DNA from: Anaeromyces robustus
Lineage: Eukaryota > Neocallimastigomycota > Neocallimastigomycetes > Neocallimastigales > Neocallimastigaceae
DNA length: 64,000 nucleotides
NCBI GenBank assembly: GCA_002104895.1
Contig: MCFG01000055.1
Span: 147,501-211,500, forward strand
Reading direction: 5' to 3'
Below, piece by piece: positions 12,745 through 27,160 of the stretch. The position numbers and the translations under genes are program-made. The notes under the pieces are model-generated. The model searched no databases, was not told where the DNA came from, and saw only the letters and a program-made list of their open reading frames with translations. The stretch's first letter is position 1, and the number at the start of each line of letters is the position of its first letter.

Positions 12745-12912
12745 ATATATGTTTTAGATCTAATATAAAGTAGATCTATTCAATTGTGTACAATCAATTG
12801 AATAGATCTATAATTATTACTCTAATAAAGCTAATCTTACATATATTATCAATATATTATTATACATTTTAAAAACATGAGTTTTTTTTGTATATTATAT
12901 CTAAAACATATA
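12745..12912. mobile_element. Small foldback (MITE-like) element
   Basis: Outer inverted arms at about 12745-12767 and 12891-12912 share the core GTTTTAGATCTAATATA with one mismatch, flanked by TATAT and T or A runs. Inside lies a second, perfect inverted repeat with 16-bp arms (12771-12786 and 12795-12810, core TAGATCTATTCAATTG) around an 8-bp spacer. There is no coding capacity. The arms include enough non-simple sequence to make chance unlikely even in AT-rich DNA. A target-site duplication could not be fixed because both flanks are simple. Confidence 0.45.
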
Positions 12913-12922
12913 TAAAAAAAAA

Positions 12923-15900
12923 CATAAATACAAAATCAAAACATAAATACAAAAACAAGTGAGTAAAATACACAATTTTTTTTTTGTATGTAATTTATAA
13001 CAATATTAGAATAAAATGATAAAAATACCTACACCCCAATAATTAATTAATAATAATAGTAACAAGAATATTGAATAGTAAAATAATGGTGAATAATAAT
13101 AAATACCTCTAAAATAATATTATTTATTATTATTTATTATTTATTATTTAGTATTATTATTCATTTTTTTATATATATATAATTTATATATTAAATAAAA
13201 AATATTGAATAATAATTAGTAATAATCATAATCATAGTAATAATAATATTAAAGTTATTAAAAAATATTATTAATTTTGTGACCAAACTATAATTAATAA
13301 TTAATGAATTTTAATAAAGTTGGTCTACAAAAAAAAAAAAAATAAATGAAAACAACCGTCTAGATTCAAGAACATTTTTAAGATTAAACTTTATTTATTA
13401 AATAAATAATGACTAATTTTTTATTTAAATATAATATAATATAATATATATCATTTATAACTTTTTAATAAATGATATATAAATATATAATATATATAAA
13501 ATATTATTATAATGTATCCATTTGTAATATATTAAATATATTAAAGTAATTAATAAATTAATAAATTTTCTAAAATAATTTATTTTATTATCGTTTAGAA
13601 AATATGATAAAAAGAATTTAAAAAAAAAAAAAAGTTTTAAAATGAAAAATAATGCGAAAAATTTTTTTTTATTTTCCATATTATATATTTATTCTTTAAT
13701 ATCATTTTAATTTATATTCTATTGTTCAATTATATTTTTTATTTTTATTTTTAATTTTATTTTTTTATTTTATATTTATCATTTTAAAAAATTTTTATTT
13801 TCTATTATATTTTATTTTATTTTATGTGAATTAATTTTTATTTTGTTATACTAAATTATAGTTAAACGTTACACTTAATAAACAATTAATATTTACAGAG
13901 ATTTTATTTTATTTTATTAAATATTTAGATATTAAAAGATATGCAATAATAGATTTTTTATTATTTATTTGGTACAAAAAATTTCTTTTTTTTTTTTTTA
14001 CTTTGATTTTCAAACAAAAAGAAAATTAATTATTAATTAAATATTAATTAAATAATAAATCATTAGAAATTATTATTGATATACATTATTAATAATTACT
14101 ATTAAAGCTAATCTTTTTATGCTGTATTTTAATTAATATTTATCATTTCATGCTATTCATTCATTTTTTTACAAGTATTTAGGTTTATTTAGTATAATTA
14201 AAATACTTTTTATATCATTGGTATTATTTTAGTATTATTAATATAGACACTTGGTATCATTGGTATCATTGTTGTATTCTTAGTATTATTTATATTGATA
14301 CTTATTTTATTAATAAAGATTTATTAATTAAAAAAAAAAAAAGAATAATTACAAGAAGATTACATCAATTATTTTTTCTGTAATATTGAATTAATATTTT
14401 TATATTCATTTAAAAAAAAAAAAAAAACTAATTGTTGTTCATTTTATTTTATATATATAAATAATATAATTCATACATTGAATTTAATTTAAATAATATA
14501 TAATAATTAATTAGATAATATATTATTATATATTTTTAATAAATTCAATTAATTTTTTTTTGTTTTTATTTTTTTTTTTTGTTTTTATTTTTTGTAATTT
14601 ACAACATTCTATTTTTCTAAAAAATAAAATAAATAATAATTATTTATATAAATTATAAATTATAATTAATTTAAATAATAATTAAATTTACTATTTAAAT
14701 ACGTACAATACAATCATAATACTAATATTTAAAGTTATGTAAAATTTTCAATAATATTAAAGTTGTTATACAACATCACACCGCGCCACAAATAATTATT
14801 ATATATCTTTGTTTAAAAAATGAAATAATAATAAAAAAAAAGTTAAATCGTTATATTTTAAGATTATAAAAAAAAAAAAAAAACACTAGATCTTATTTAA
14901 TATAAATACAATAAACTATAAACTCCTTTTTAATTAATATAATTAATATAATTAATGTAAACTCCAAGTAATTCTATAGAAAAAAGTGTCATTTTAAAGT
15001 AAAACAATAGAAAATTAAAATATAATGAAAATCGGAAAGGAAAAAAAAATTATATATTCCAAAAAAAAAATTCGTTTTTATTTTTTTTGATTTTTATTTA
15101 CTACATTAATATTTCTTAGTAAAGCATGAAGTTTTTTTAAATAATTATAAGAATAAAATAGTAGTTAAAAAATGCATAAAAATTAATATTGTTAATAATA
15201 ATAAAAACAAAAGAAAATACAAAATTATCATTAATCATTATTAATCATACTACAAATAATAAATAATATATATTAAATAAAGAATATGTCATAAACTATG
15301 CTAACTTTAAAAAAAATTTTGTAATATTAAAGTTTTAATAAAATTAAATTTTTTAATAAAATTAAATTTGTATTTATTTTACTTTTTTTTATTTTTGGAT
15401 AATATTTGTTTTATAATAAATAAAATAAAAATAAAATAAAAATAAAATAAAATGATGATAAAAAAATTTTTTTTTTTACTATTATGATTACTATTATTAT
15501 TATTATAAAGAGTTTCATAATTAAATATAAAAGATATTAATTTCATTTCATTTTATTTTATTTTACTTTATTTTACTTTTTCTATTTTAATTTTAATTTT
15601 TGATGATCAAATATAATTATTTCCATGTGTTTTTTTTTATAACTATTTATTTAATTATTAAATGTTTCATTTATTTATTAATAATAATATTTATTTAATT
15701 AATAATATTATTCATTTATTTATTTAATATATGAATATTACTTCCCTAATTATTATAATTCAATAGTTCTTTATGTTTTTTTTTTTACTATTTTTATTTA
15801 TATTTTTATATAATTAATTAATGACAATAATTATTCATGATTACAATAGTTAAAACATAAATTATAGTTTAACTATTGTAATTATGAATAATAGATAATA

Positions 15901-16772
15901 ATATTAATATTAATATTATATATTATAAATACTTTATTTTACTTTTCATTTTTTTTTTTATTCCCTATTATATAAAAATTTTATTTATCATACATTTGTA
16001 TATAATAATATATATATTGTATATTGTATAAAACAACGACAAAAAAAAAACCAGAAACAAAAAACAAAAACAAAAAAAATTTTTTTTTGTTACAGAAATT
16101 TAAATAATATTTTTATTTTAAATTATTATATATATATTATAATTAAATATAATATATATATTTAAATTAATTTAATCTAATTTTTAATATAAGTAATATA
16201 AAAATTTTTAATAATAAACGTTTTTTTTATTATATATATATCTTTTCATATATGTCATAACATTAAAATATAATAATTTATATTTCAATATATATAATAT
16301 ACAAAATAAAGTTTCTATCTTAATTATTTAATATATATTAAGTAAAGTTTAACACGCGTAATAAAATTAATATAAATCTAGAAAAAAATATTTTATTATA
16401 AAAATAATAATAAATAAAGTTTAATAATTAAATCATCAAAGTAATAAAAAAAATAAAAAAATTAAAAAAATAGTTATTGAAAATCAAAAAAAAAAAAAAA
16501 AAAAAAGAGAATACAATATATATATTTATATATTTATAAATAAACTTATATAATAATAATAAAAAAAATAGGGTAATAATTATTAATTAATTATTAAATA
16601 TTAATTTATTGAAAACTAAGTAATTAATTTAAAAATAGAAAAAAAGAAGGTACAAAAGAAAAACTATAAAAGATTTTTTTTTTATAATATATAAAATTTA
16701 TATATATGTATTAATTAAAAAAAAAAAACTATATAAGGAAGGATAAAAGATTTGAAAAAAGAAAAAAGCGGC

Positions 16773-16804
<32 letters not shown>

Positions 16805-16860
16805 CAAAGAACAAAAAAAGAAAAAAAAATATAAAACAAAAAAAAAATTCAAATAAAAAA
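12923..16860. other. AT-rich intergenic stretch
   Basis: Nearly four kilobases of A/T runs and short AT repeats. A few GC-containing words (such as CACCGCGCCAC near 14778) are isolated. No gene, RNA or element is supported. Confidence 0.5.
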
Positions 16861-16865
16861 TTATT

Positions 16866-16999
16866 ATGAAATCTGTTTTGTTTTAATTATAGATTTTAAT
16901 ATAAAATATTTATGTATATAATATATTTATAAAAATATTTACAAAATTACTTATAATATTTTTATAAATAGAATTATAATATTTTTATTAAAATATTAT
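16866..16999 (+). promoter_or_regulatory. Upstream conserved block with hairpin, copy 1
   Basis: The 24-base inverted repeat at 16976-16999 has perfect 10-bp arms, ATAATATTTT and AAAATATTAT, around the loop TATT. It ends 402 bp before the ATG of the first receptor-like gene. The same hairpin occurs upstream of the three paralogs. The preceding AAATCTGTTTTG...ATAGATTTT sequence is a diverged form of the block seen more clearly upstream of the other three genes. Confidence 0.55.
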
Positions 17000-17400
17000 A
17001 AATATTAATTATACAATAAAGGGAAAAAAAAACAAGTGTTTATCAACTATAAGAAAAGTTTAATATATTCAGCATAACAAACAAACAAACAAACAAACAA
17101 ATAAACAAAAAAAAAAAAGTAACTATTTAATATTAAAAATTTTAATAATAAAAAATATATACTTGCAATTAAAAAGAAATAACAAAAAAAAAAAAAAAAG
17201 TAATTTAAAAATCAAACATTTAAAAAAAAATAATTCAATTTCTAACAATACATTTGTAAATAGAAATTATTATAATAAACAGACATTAAATTTACAATAA
17301 GATAAAAATAAAATCAATTTTAGATATATATATATTTAAATACATATAGTTTCTATTCCCTCTTTTTTTTTCTTTTTTCTATATATATATACATACAAAA

Positions 17401-18729
17401 ATGAATGCTTCAACTTTGGATTCTTCTCTGACTTCTTCAATAATGAATAATGCTACTATGCTAAATAATTCTACTATAATAAATGATTCCTATATAATAA
17501 CTAATCCATTATATTTAGAAGTTGGAAATTCTTTATATAGATTCAATGTTAATAGTAGTACATGTTATGGTAAAGATTTTGATGATATATTTGAAGGTTT
17601 TACTGGACAATTTCGTGATTCGAATTGCTATACCTATATTATACAATTTATTATAGTATTATTAATGTATGTCAATGTTGGTAGAGGTAAATATTGGTTA
17701 CTTTTATTTATTGCTTCCTTAACCGGAGTATGTGGTGCTTTTATTGAACATTCTACCATAGCCGTAATTTGTCAAAATAAATATAAAAACACCACTTTTA
17801 GAACTCTTCCTACTTTATTACTTAATGAATTATTTTGGATACCAAGTGAATATTCTATACCATTATTAAATTTAATTAAAATGCAAGCTTTTTCCAAAGA
17901 AAAATTAGCAAGATTTATGAGATTTTCTATTTTATTATTAGGTATTCCATTTATATGTTTTAGATTTTTAATTGGATATAAACGTATGACAAGTGGTTAT
18001 TTATTAGATACCGATATTCGTGCTTATCATGGTGGAGCTTTTGGTATTATGGCTATTGCTGATATTCTTTGTACTTTTAGTATCCTTTATTTAGTTAAAA
18101 AAAGTAGTCTTGATGCTAAAAATAATAATATTATGAATCATGCTAAACATTCCAGTTATACCATTTTAATTGTTGTAGATGTTGTTAGTCTTTTCCTTTC
18201 TATCTTAGAAATTATAACTAATATTGGACCTTATAAAGATGATATTTCTAATGCCTATGTTATACCTTTCCATTGTGTTAAAAATTCATTTGCTTTAATT
18301 TTAGCGGCAGATGCTCTTATCTTTAAATATGGAGTTAGTGTTGAAAAAAGTAGTAGTGGTAATAATTCCTATAGTAATAATAATAATAATAATAATAATA
18401 TGAATATGAATATGAATATGAATATGAATAAATCTAATGGAAGTGGAAGTATTATGATGGGTAAAAATAAAAGTAAAAGTGAAGGTAGTAGTAATAGTCA
18501 AAAGAAAAGTTATAATAATTATAGACTTATTAATAATTATTCACCATCCCCTAATGATAATCTACCATCATTAAATTCTAATTCTATGGGTAGATCCAAA
18601 TATAATAATAATAATAATAGTAATCATGTTGCCAATATTTCACCTTATAATTATCAAACTTATGAACCAGATAATATGTATTCAGGAAAAAATATAAATA
18701 ATAATTATTATTCAAAACATAATTATTAA
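17401..18729 (+). CDS. Seven-transmembrane GPCR-like protein, array member 1, 442 aa
   Basis: Single exon, ATG at 17401 in an A-rich context, TAA stop. The N-terminus (about 1-74) has no signal peptide but several N-glycosylation sequons (NAS, NAT, NST, NDS, NSS) and the family motif SLYRFNVNSSTCYG. Seven hydrophobic segments lie at about residues 75-94, 98-118, 138-162, 180-203, 209-232, 261-283 and 292-310. Conserved core words include NVGRGKYW, NELFW, LNLIKMQAFSKE, GYLLDT and FALILAADALIFKY. The cytoplasmic tail (311-442) is low complexity, with poly-Asn, an (Asn-Met)n tract coded by ATGAAT repeats, and near residue 415 the shared motif ISPYNYQTYE. The topology suggests an N-out receptor or sensor in the plasma membrane, but the family is not one I can name, so function and ligand are unknown. 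It is the most diverged in tail sequence and lacks the C-terminal GFLN end. Confidence 0.93.
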   Translation: MNASTLDSSLTSSIMNNATMLNNSTIINDSYIITNPLYLEVGNSLYRFNVNSSTCYGKDFDDIFEGFTGQFRDSNCYTYIIQFIIVLLMYVNVGRGKYWLLLFIASLTGVCGAFIEHSTIAVICQNKYKNTTFRTLPTLLLNELFWIPSEYSIPLLNLIKMQAFSKEKLARFMRFSILLLGIPFICFRFLIGYKRMTSGYLLDTDIRAYHGGAFGIMAIADILCTFSILYLVKKSSLDAKNNNIMNHAKHSSYTILIVVDVVSLFLSILEIITNIGPYKDDISNAYVIPFHCVKNSFALILAADALIFKYGVSVEKSSSGNNSYSNNNNNNNNMNMNMNMNMNKSNGSGSIMMGKNKSKSEGSSNSQKKSYNNYRLINNYSPSPNDNLPSLNSNSMGRSKYNNNNNSNHVANISPYNYQTYEPDNMYSGKNINNNYYSKHNY

Positions 18730-21539
18730 TTTATAAATTAAAATAAAAAACAAAAAAAAAAAAAAAATACAAAAAAAAATACAAAAAAAAAAAAAAGTCA
18801 ATAAATAATATAGAAATACCTAATAAGTAATAAAATAATAACTTAATATCCCACTCAAAAAAATAATTATAATAATTATAATTATTTAAAAAGAACTAAA
18901 AAAAAAAAAAAAAAAGAAACAATTTTTACAAAATTAACAAAATTTAATACATATTATATTTATTTAAATAAGATTTAAATAATAATAATAGTAGTAATAA
19001 TCATAATCATAATAATAAAATATAAATAAACCCTATATTCAATAAATATATAGATTTATTTATATTTTATTTTATTTAATTTTTTTTTATTCCTATTTAG
19101 TTTTTTTTTTTTTTTAAAAAAAAAATTTACTAAACAAATAGAATAAAAATCAATATATTAATATATAGAATAAAATTTTATAATAATTAATAATATATAG
19201 TTTTTTTTTTTTTTTTATATTTTTTTTATATATATAAAATATATATTTTATACCAACATTTCATAATAATAATAATAATATAATATAAATAAAAGTATTA
19301 ATTATAAAAAAAAAAAAAAAATAAGAAACAAATTTTATTTATATAAAGAAAAAGTGTTATCTTTAATTTAATTTATTTTTTAAAAAAAAAAGAATATGTG
19401 TGTTTTCTCTTAATTAAAAAAAGAAAAAAAAAAGTTTTTTTATTTTTTTTTTTGTTAACATAAAAAGAAAAAAAGAAATTTTAAATGTATATTTTTTTTT
19501 ATTCTAATAATTTTCTCCTTTTTTATTATTATTATTATAATTTTTTTTTTTTAAAAAAAAAAAACATAAACATAAACATAAATATAAACATAACCATAAA
19601 TATAACCATAAATATAAATATAGTAAAAAAAAAAAAGGGAATTCCTAAATATGTTATTTTTTTAATCATTATTTTAAATTATTAAAAATGGATAAAAAAA
19701 GAAAAAAGAAATAAAAAAAGAAAAAAAAATTTTTTTTCTTTTTATTTAATTTATTTTAAAATCAAAATAAAAAATTAAAGATTAATTGTAATAATAAAAA
19801 AAGGAAAATAATAATAAAAAAGGTAAATAATAAAGAATAAATATAATTAATAAAAAATTATTATATATAAAAAAATATTTTTTCTATTTATGAAAATGCT
19901 AATGTTACTAAAAAAAAAAACATATATTTCAAATTCTTTTTTTTTTTTTTTTTGTTATTTTTTTTTTGTATTTTTGTATTTTATGATAAAATTTTATGAT
20001 ATTGATTTTACATTTACTCCTTTTTTTTTGTTTTTAATAATCTTTAATAATTCTTTTTTCTATTTAATAAAAAAAAAAGTTACAATAACAAAAATTAAGG
20101 AATAATCAACAAATTTAAAGATATGTTTTTTTTATCATATAATCTATTTTTCTCCTTTTTTTTTCTTTTTTTTATATTTTATTTTCTTTTTATTTTCTTT
20201 TTTTCTTTATATATATTCTTTTTCTCTTAAATATTTTTTTTGTAATTATTTTGTTAATTATTTTGTGTTATTTTAATAATAAATAGGTAAAAATATTTAA
20301 TATAATTTTATATTAATCTTCAACAATCATCAAATTTATATTGATTATATAATATTATATCATATAATAAATAAAGTCAAAAAAAAAAAAAAAAAAAAAA
20401 AAAATCTAATCAAAAAACAAAAAAACAAAAAATATTATATATTATATATTTATATTTATATATTTATATTTATATATTTATATATATACAGGAGTTATAT
20501 ATATAACAGAAAATGTTTAAAAAAAAATACAGATATTAATATGATGATATTAATAGTATACATGATATTATGATTACCAATATTCATATTTTATATGATA
20601 TTTTTTTTATTAATATTATGATTACTATTTTTTATTAAAATTTTTGTTACTTTTATTAATATATAAAATTATTATTTTTATCATTAACCTATATAAAAGA
20701 GTTTTATTTATGTTAATAATTAATAATTATACTTTGAAAAGTATGAAAAAAATACTTATCAAAGTATTTTGCAAATATATTTATATATTTATAGATAATA
20801 ATAAATAATAATAAATAGTAATAATAAAGATGAAATAATAAAAAATAATAATAATAATATAATATATAATAATAATAATATATAATCAATATATATAAAA
20901 AAACTTGAATATTTAATAATATATTATCGATAATCATAATTATATATAATGAATTAATTATTCAATATATGATATATAATTTATTATATATTATTATATA
21001 TTATATAATATATTTTAAACATATTTAATTTTCAATTAACGAAAATAATGATATAAAATAGTATAAAAAAATTAAGGTTTAAAAAATAATATATATTATA
21101 ATTTAATAAAAAATATATATTTTATATTTATTATATATAGTGAATAAATTGTTTAATATAAAGTTAAAAATAGCGTTTATTCCGAATTGGAAAAATTTGT
21201 TTACTTTATTAGAGAATAATTTAATAATTAAATTTTTATTAAAAATTATTTTTTAATATTAAATTTTTATTAAAATGATTAAATTAAAATTAATAAAAAA
21301 AAAATTTTTTTTTTGTTCCTCAAATTTTATTGATTCATTTATTGATTAACAATTTTTTTCTAGCCTCAATTTAATATTTTATTGTTTGTATCCAAAAAAT
21401 TAATATTATTTAATAAAGTCAAATGATAAACTTGAACTTTTTTTTTTTTTTTAAAACTAATTAAAAAATTATTATTTATTAATTAATTAATTAATATATT
21501 AATTTATTTATTTCTTATGAATATAATATAATATTTTTA

Positions 21540-21570
<31 letters not shown>

Positions 21571-24500
21571 TTTTTTCTGTGAAATACTTTTAAAATGTTT
21601 TATAATTAATAATTAATAGTTAACATTTAATAATAATTAATAGTTAATATTTAATAATAATTAATAACAATAATTATTTTAATGTTCAATAAATATTATT
21701 ATTATTATTTTTAACAATATTCTTTTAACACAAAATATAAAATCGATAGATTAAAATTGTGTTCAGTGATTTATTATTAATATAATAAGAAAAACAAGGT
21801 TGCTTTTTTTTTTTTTTTACTATTTTACTATTTTACTTTTTGTAATTCACGTTTTTGTAGCAAAACAAATAAATAAAATAAATAATTAATATTCTATACT
21901 ATTGTTAGTACTTTTGATGTTATTATGGAATAAAATAAAATAGAATAAAAGAACAAAAAAGAAATGAGAGATATAACAGATAGAATTTATTATTATATTA
22001 TATTATATTATCATTATCTCCATCATCATCATAACTTAATATATATTTATATATATTTTATTTTATAATAAAAAAAAAAATAAAACTAATATTACCAGTG
22101 TAATATAATGAATAATTTGAAATACAATTTTATTACGTAATAATAAATGAATTTAATCTTAAAAAATAAATAAATCTATTATAATAAATAAATAAATAAA
22201 CATATAAACTAAAGGATTAAATAGGAAGTCAAAAAAAAATAATTAATATGCAATTTATAATTAAAAATAATAAATAGCAGTGCTTATATATGCAATGATT
22301 AATAATAATAATAATAATAATAATGATATAAAACGAATATAAAAACTTAATTTAATAATATAATTTAATAAATTGTAAATGTATAAATTAATGTATTCTT
22401 CATAGATTTTATATTATTTTATGTTAAATGTAAATTATTATATTTTATTGTTCAATCATTATTAAGTATTTATATAAACAAATAAACTCTATTGTAAGTA
22501 AATAGTATAAAAGCTAGGAAATAGTTTAGTTATATTAACCCTCATCTAGGAATATCTATAGTTAGATAGTTGAGATGTAGAGAGATATTCTTACGATCAT
22601 TAATTAGAATATGTAAACAAAAGAATAATAAATAAAGTGTACTCAAGTTCCTTAATAAATAAACTGTGTTATATCAATAAGAATTAAAAATTAATAATTC
22701 ATTTTTATAATAAGAATTAAAAATTAATAATTCATTTTTATAATAATAATTAATAACTAATTAATTTTTATAATAATAATTAATAACTAATTATTATTAT
22801 TAAATTATTTATTCATTAAATTATTTATTTATTATTTAATCTTATTATTTTATTAATTTATTTATTTATTAATATATATTAATTTATTTATTGTTTTTTT
22901 TAATAATTATTTATTTATTAATATTTATTAATTCATTTATTATTTATTTTTAATTATGTTTTCTTTAATTATTTTTGTGTTCAATCATCCATACCATAAT
23001 AGTAAAAGTTAATAATAGTTAATATTTATTATTAATAAAAAAAAAAACAAGTACAAGGTAAAAAAAAATTTTTTTTTTTTCGTATCTTTTTTTTTATTTT
23101 TATTTTATTTCAATATGATTGATTATATAATATATTATATATAATAATATAATATATACTAACCTAATATATAATATATTAACATATTATATATAATAAA
23201 TATTATTAACCAATAAGAATAAACTATTTTTTATTAATTTATTATTTGATTATTCTTATATTATGGCTAATTTCATTCTAGAAAATATTTTTTTTTTAAC
23301 GTTTAATTCCCGGTTATTTCAATTAAAAGAAATAAATATATATTTATAAAATAAATAAAATAAACATTTACTTAATTTTATATACTCAAAAAAATAATTT
23401 TTATTGATTAATTAATATAATTATAAAATTTTATTTTATATTTTATTTATTAATTTCAAGTTTTTTTTATTTAAATTTTAATTTTAATTTTTATTTTATT
23501 GTATGTTCGTTTTTAGCATGATAGTTTAAATATTTAGTTTTTTTTGTTTTCATTCTTTTCATTCTTTTTTTTTTTTATTCTAAAACTTGGTAAAACGTTG
23601 CACTATTTCAATAAATTATAATATATTAAATTAGTTGATTATCTTTCATCTTATCTCTAATCATTTATTTATATACTTTATATAAAATTATATATTATTT
23701 AAAAAACTATAATTTTTAAAGTTTACGTTTTAAAAAAAAATTTTTTTTTTCTATCTATCTATCATTCATTCATTTAATTATAAATTTAATTATTAAAATA
23801 TAAAATATCCTGAATAATCTTGGTTTATTTATTTATTTATTTATTATTTATTTATTTAATTCTAAAACAATTAATAAAAAAAATTAATTAAAACGTTTAT
23901 TGTTCTATTTTTAAATTATTTTTAATTACTTAGTATTATTATTTATTTTCATATTATTTTTTATAAATATTTTAATTATTTTGTGTTTTTATTAATTAAT
24001 TATTTATTTTATTAATTATTTATTTAATTATTTTATAATAAATAATAAAATAAAAATTAATTTTTATTAATATTTATTATTAATTCTTATTATTATTTTA
24101 TATTAGTTTATTATTAAAGACTTAGTATTTTTTTTATTTTATTTTATTATTTAACATCTTATTATTATTATAATTATAATTAGGATTATTATAATTAGGA
24201 TTATGATTATCCTTTATAAAAGTGTTTAATTAAAAAAAATATAACAAAAGTTTATTATATTCCTTTTCTTCTTATTTTAAATATTATATATTTCATTCTA
24301 GAATTAAGTTTTTATAGAATAAATTTTAATTTAAAATGACATCCTATTTTTTAATATATTTTTATATTTATAACTTCTACAACTTATTTAAAATATAGGG
24401 TTTAATTTTGGTGGAATAATAATAAAAATATATATTATATATTATATATATATTTTTTTCTTAACTTTTAAAATTCATTCCACTTTACTTTTTTTATATT

Positions 24501-24694
24501 TCTATTTAACTTGTTATACAAATTTTTATATTTTATTATAACTAATAATAATGAATAATGAAATAATAGTAATAGTTCTATTCATCAATAAAGTGTTTTC
24601 TTCATTTCATTTCTATTCATTTCATTTTATTTTTTTTTATTTTTTTTATTTTTCTATATTACTATATATCTATGGTTATTTAATAATAATAATA

Positions 24695-24729
<35 letters not shown>

Positions 24730-26962
24730 TTATTAAAAGAAATCCACTTTATTTCCTATTTTATAAAATTATGCATAAATTTTTAAAATATTATTAATTA
24801 TAGTTTTTCTTTTTTAATTTAATTATTTATACATTGTGGGTAAAATACATCAAGTTCCTTTTTTATTCTTCTAATAAATAAACTTTTTAAAACAAAATAT
24901 TTTAATATAAATATCATTTTTTAAAAGAATAAGTTCTAAAACCTTATTTCTAACATATAAAATAAAAAAAATGGATCTTCATTTAATTTATTTCATTATT
25001 CTTTGGGTTTTTTTTAACTTTAATTTTATCTTTAGAATTTTATTTATTTATTTATTTATTTATTTATTTTTTCATCATTCTCACTTTTTTTTATACTTTA
25101 ATTTATTAAATATATTTCTAAATACTTTTCAACTGTTCCTTCTATAGTTAAAGGATAAGGTAAAAATATACTGAAAAAAAAGATATTTATTTTAATTATT
25201 AGATTAACATGCTTGATATTCAATGGAAAAAATCAATAATAATAATAAAAATTAATAATAATTAATAATAATAATAATTAATATTAATAATAATAATAAT
25301 AATAAATCATTAATTATTCTCTAATAATAAATAATAAAAATTAAATAAATGAATAAATTAAATAAATTATTGACTATAGCCCAAGATAATTAATTTTTTT
25401 ATTATAATATATATTAATAAATTAATTAATAAATAATAATATAATATACAAAATAATTAATATAATATAATTAATATAATATAAAAGATATACAAAAAAC
25501 AATAAAATAAATTATTAGAAAATAAAGTTATTTATATATAGTATAAATGAATAAACGAAAAAAAAAGATATGAAAATGTTTTATAATAATAATACTAAAT
25601 AATATAATTTATAACAATGATAAAAAAAAAATTAGGCTTAATTATATTAATAAAAAAAAAAAAAAAGAAAACATTTATTTATTTTAGATTATTAAATCAT
25701 TTATTCATGTATTAATCATTTAATGATTAAATATTTGTAAGAGATTTTTATTTTTTTTAATTTTTATTTTTTTACAAAAAAAGTAATTACGACGTTTGAT
25801 ATGCCTTTTTTAGTAAGAAAAAAATTTTTTTTTTAAAAAAAAAGCTGTTTTTTTTTTTTTTTTCATTATTACTTTTATATAATTTTTTCCATTTATATAA
25901 TAGAAAATACTAAAAAAAAAAAACATAACAAAACAATAAAAAAAAAATAAACAAAAATTAAATAAAAATTTAATAAAATAAAAAAAAAAACAGAATAAAA
26001 AAAGAAAAATTAAAGAAAAAAAAAAACAATTTAATAAATAAATATATTAATTAAAATATCTAATATATTTATGTATATTGTAATATATAATAAATATAAG
26101 TTGGCATATATATTCAAAAAATAAATTAAAATTCATATATTAAAATAAATAAAGTTTCATCATCAAAAATAATAATAAATAAAGTTTGGAAATGTAATTC
26201 CTCAAAAAAAAATGTTAAAAAAAAGTAATAAAAAGTAATAAAAATATTGAAATATTAAAAAATATTAAAAAATATTAATTAATAAAATTATGTGAAACTA
26301 TAGTGATCAAATAATTAAAAGTTTTAAATAATAATTATTAAGTAAGTAGTAGAAGAAAGAAAAATGATGAAAAAAAAAAAACAATTTTTTATGAAAAACG
26401 AATAGGATTAAAACAATTTAATAGATAAAATATATATACATTATATATACAAATAAAATAAAATAAAATAAAATATTTTAAAAGGAAATTGTTAATTATT
26501 ATATTACATTTATTACAAAATAAATTAAATTATTATTTACATTAACTTTAAAATATAATTATTATTTAAACGTAAAGAATATTAAAAAATTAAATATTTC
26601 AAATAAAAATAATAAAATAAAAAAAAATATAAAAAAAATATTATTATAAGAATAATAATAATAATAAAATTATTATAAACAATTATTAAATAATGATAAC
26701 AATATATATAAAAAAAAGACATATTAAAAAAAAATTATATTGAATAATGTTTATATATTAAAAAAAAAAAAAACTATAAAAAGAAATAAATTTCTTTAAA
26801 AATAAATATTTTATTTTCTTACTTTTTTTTTTTTTTCTTTCAAAAAAATAAAAAAATAAAAAAAAAAATAAAATAAAATTATTAAATATTATTATTATTA
26901 TAATAAAAAAAAGAAAATAGTTAATAAAAAGAAAATTTTTAATTCTAATAATAATAAAAATA
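18730..26962. other. AT-rich intergenic desert
   Basis: About 8 kb between two paralogs with no supported gene. Most is A/T homopolymer and short repeats. A less simple island near 22450-22680, with a TATAAAAG word and AATAAA words, followed by pairs of about 33-bp tandem copies to about 22800, is discussed as a possible old element end. The right-hand kilobase is the leader region of the next gene. Confidence 0.5.
22679..22800. repeat. Two adjacent two-copy tandem repeats, about 33-bp units
   Basis: The word AAGAATTAAAAATTAATAAT with its ATTCATTTTTAT end appears twice in tandem. It is followed directly by two copies of a related AATAATTAATAACTAATTA unit. They look like local replication-slippage products in AT DNA. 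Confidence 0.7.
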
Positions 26963-27160
26963 AATCTATATTTTACTTTTATTAAAATAAAATTAGATTT
27001 ATAATTATTATTATTATTTTATGAAGTTGTATATATGATTAAATATTTATAACAGGAAGAAAAAAAAAAAAAAGGAAAAAAGAAAATAGTATTATTTAAA
27101 TTATTTTAGGAAATATATTTATTGGAAAAATTTTTTATAATATTTTTATTAAAATATTAT
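26963..27160 (+). promoter_or_regulatory. Upstream conserved block with hairpin, copy 2
   Basis: Begins AATCTATATTTTACTTTTAT and continues through AAAATAAAATTAGATT, then a GTTGTATATA word, and ends in the perfect hairpin ATAATATTTT-TATT-AAAATATTAT at 27137-27160. The hairpin ends 494 bp before the ATG of the second paralog. The block is clearly related to copies 3 and 4. Confidence 0.6.
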
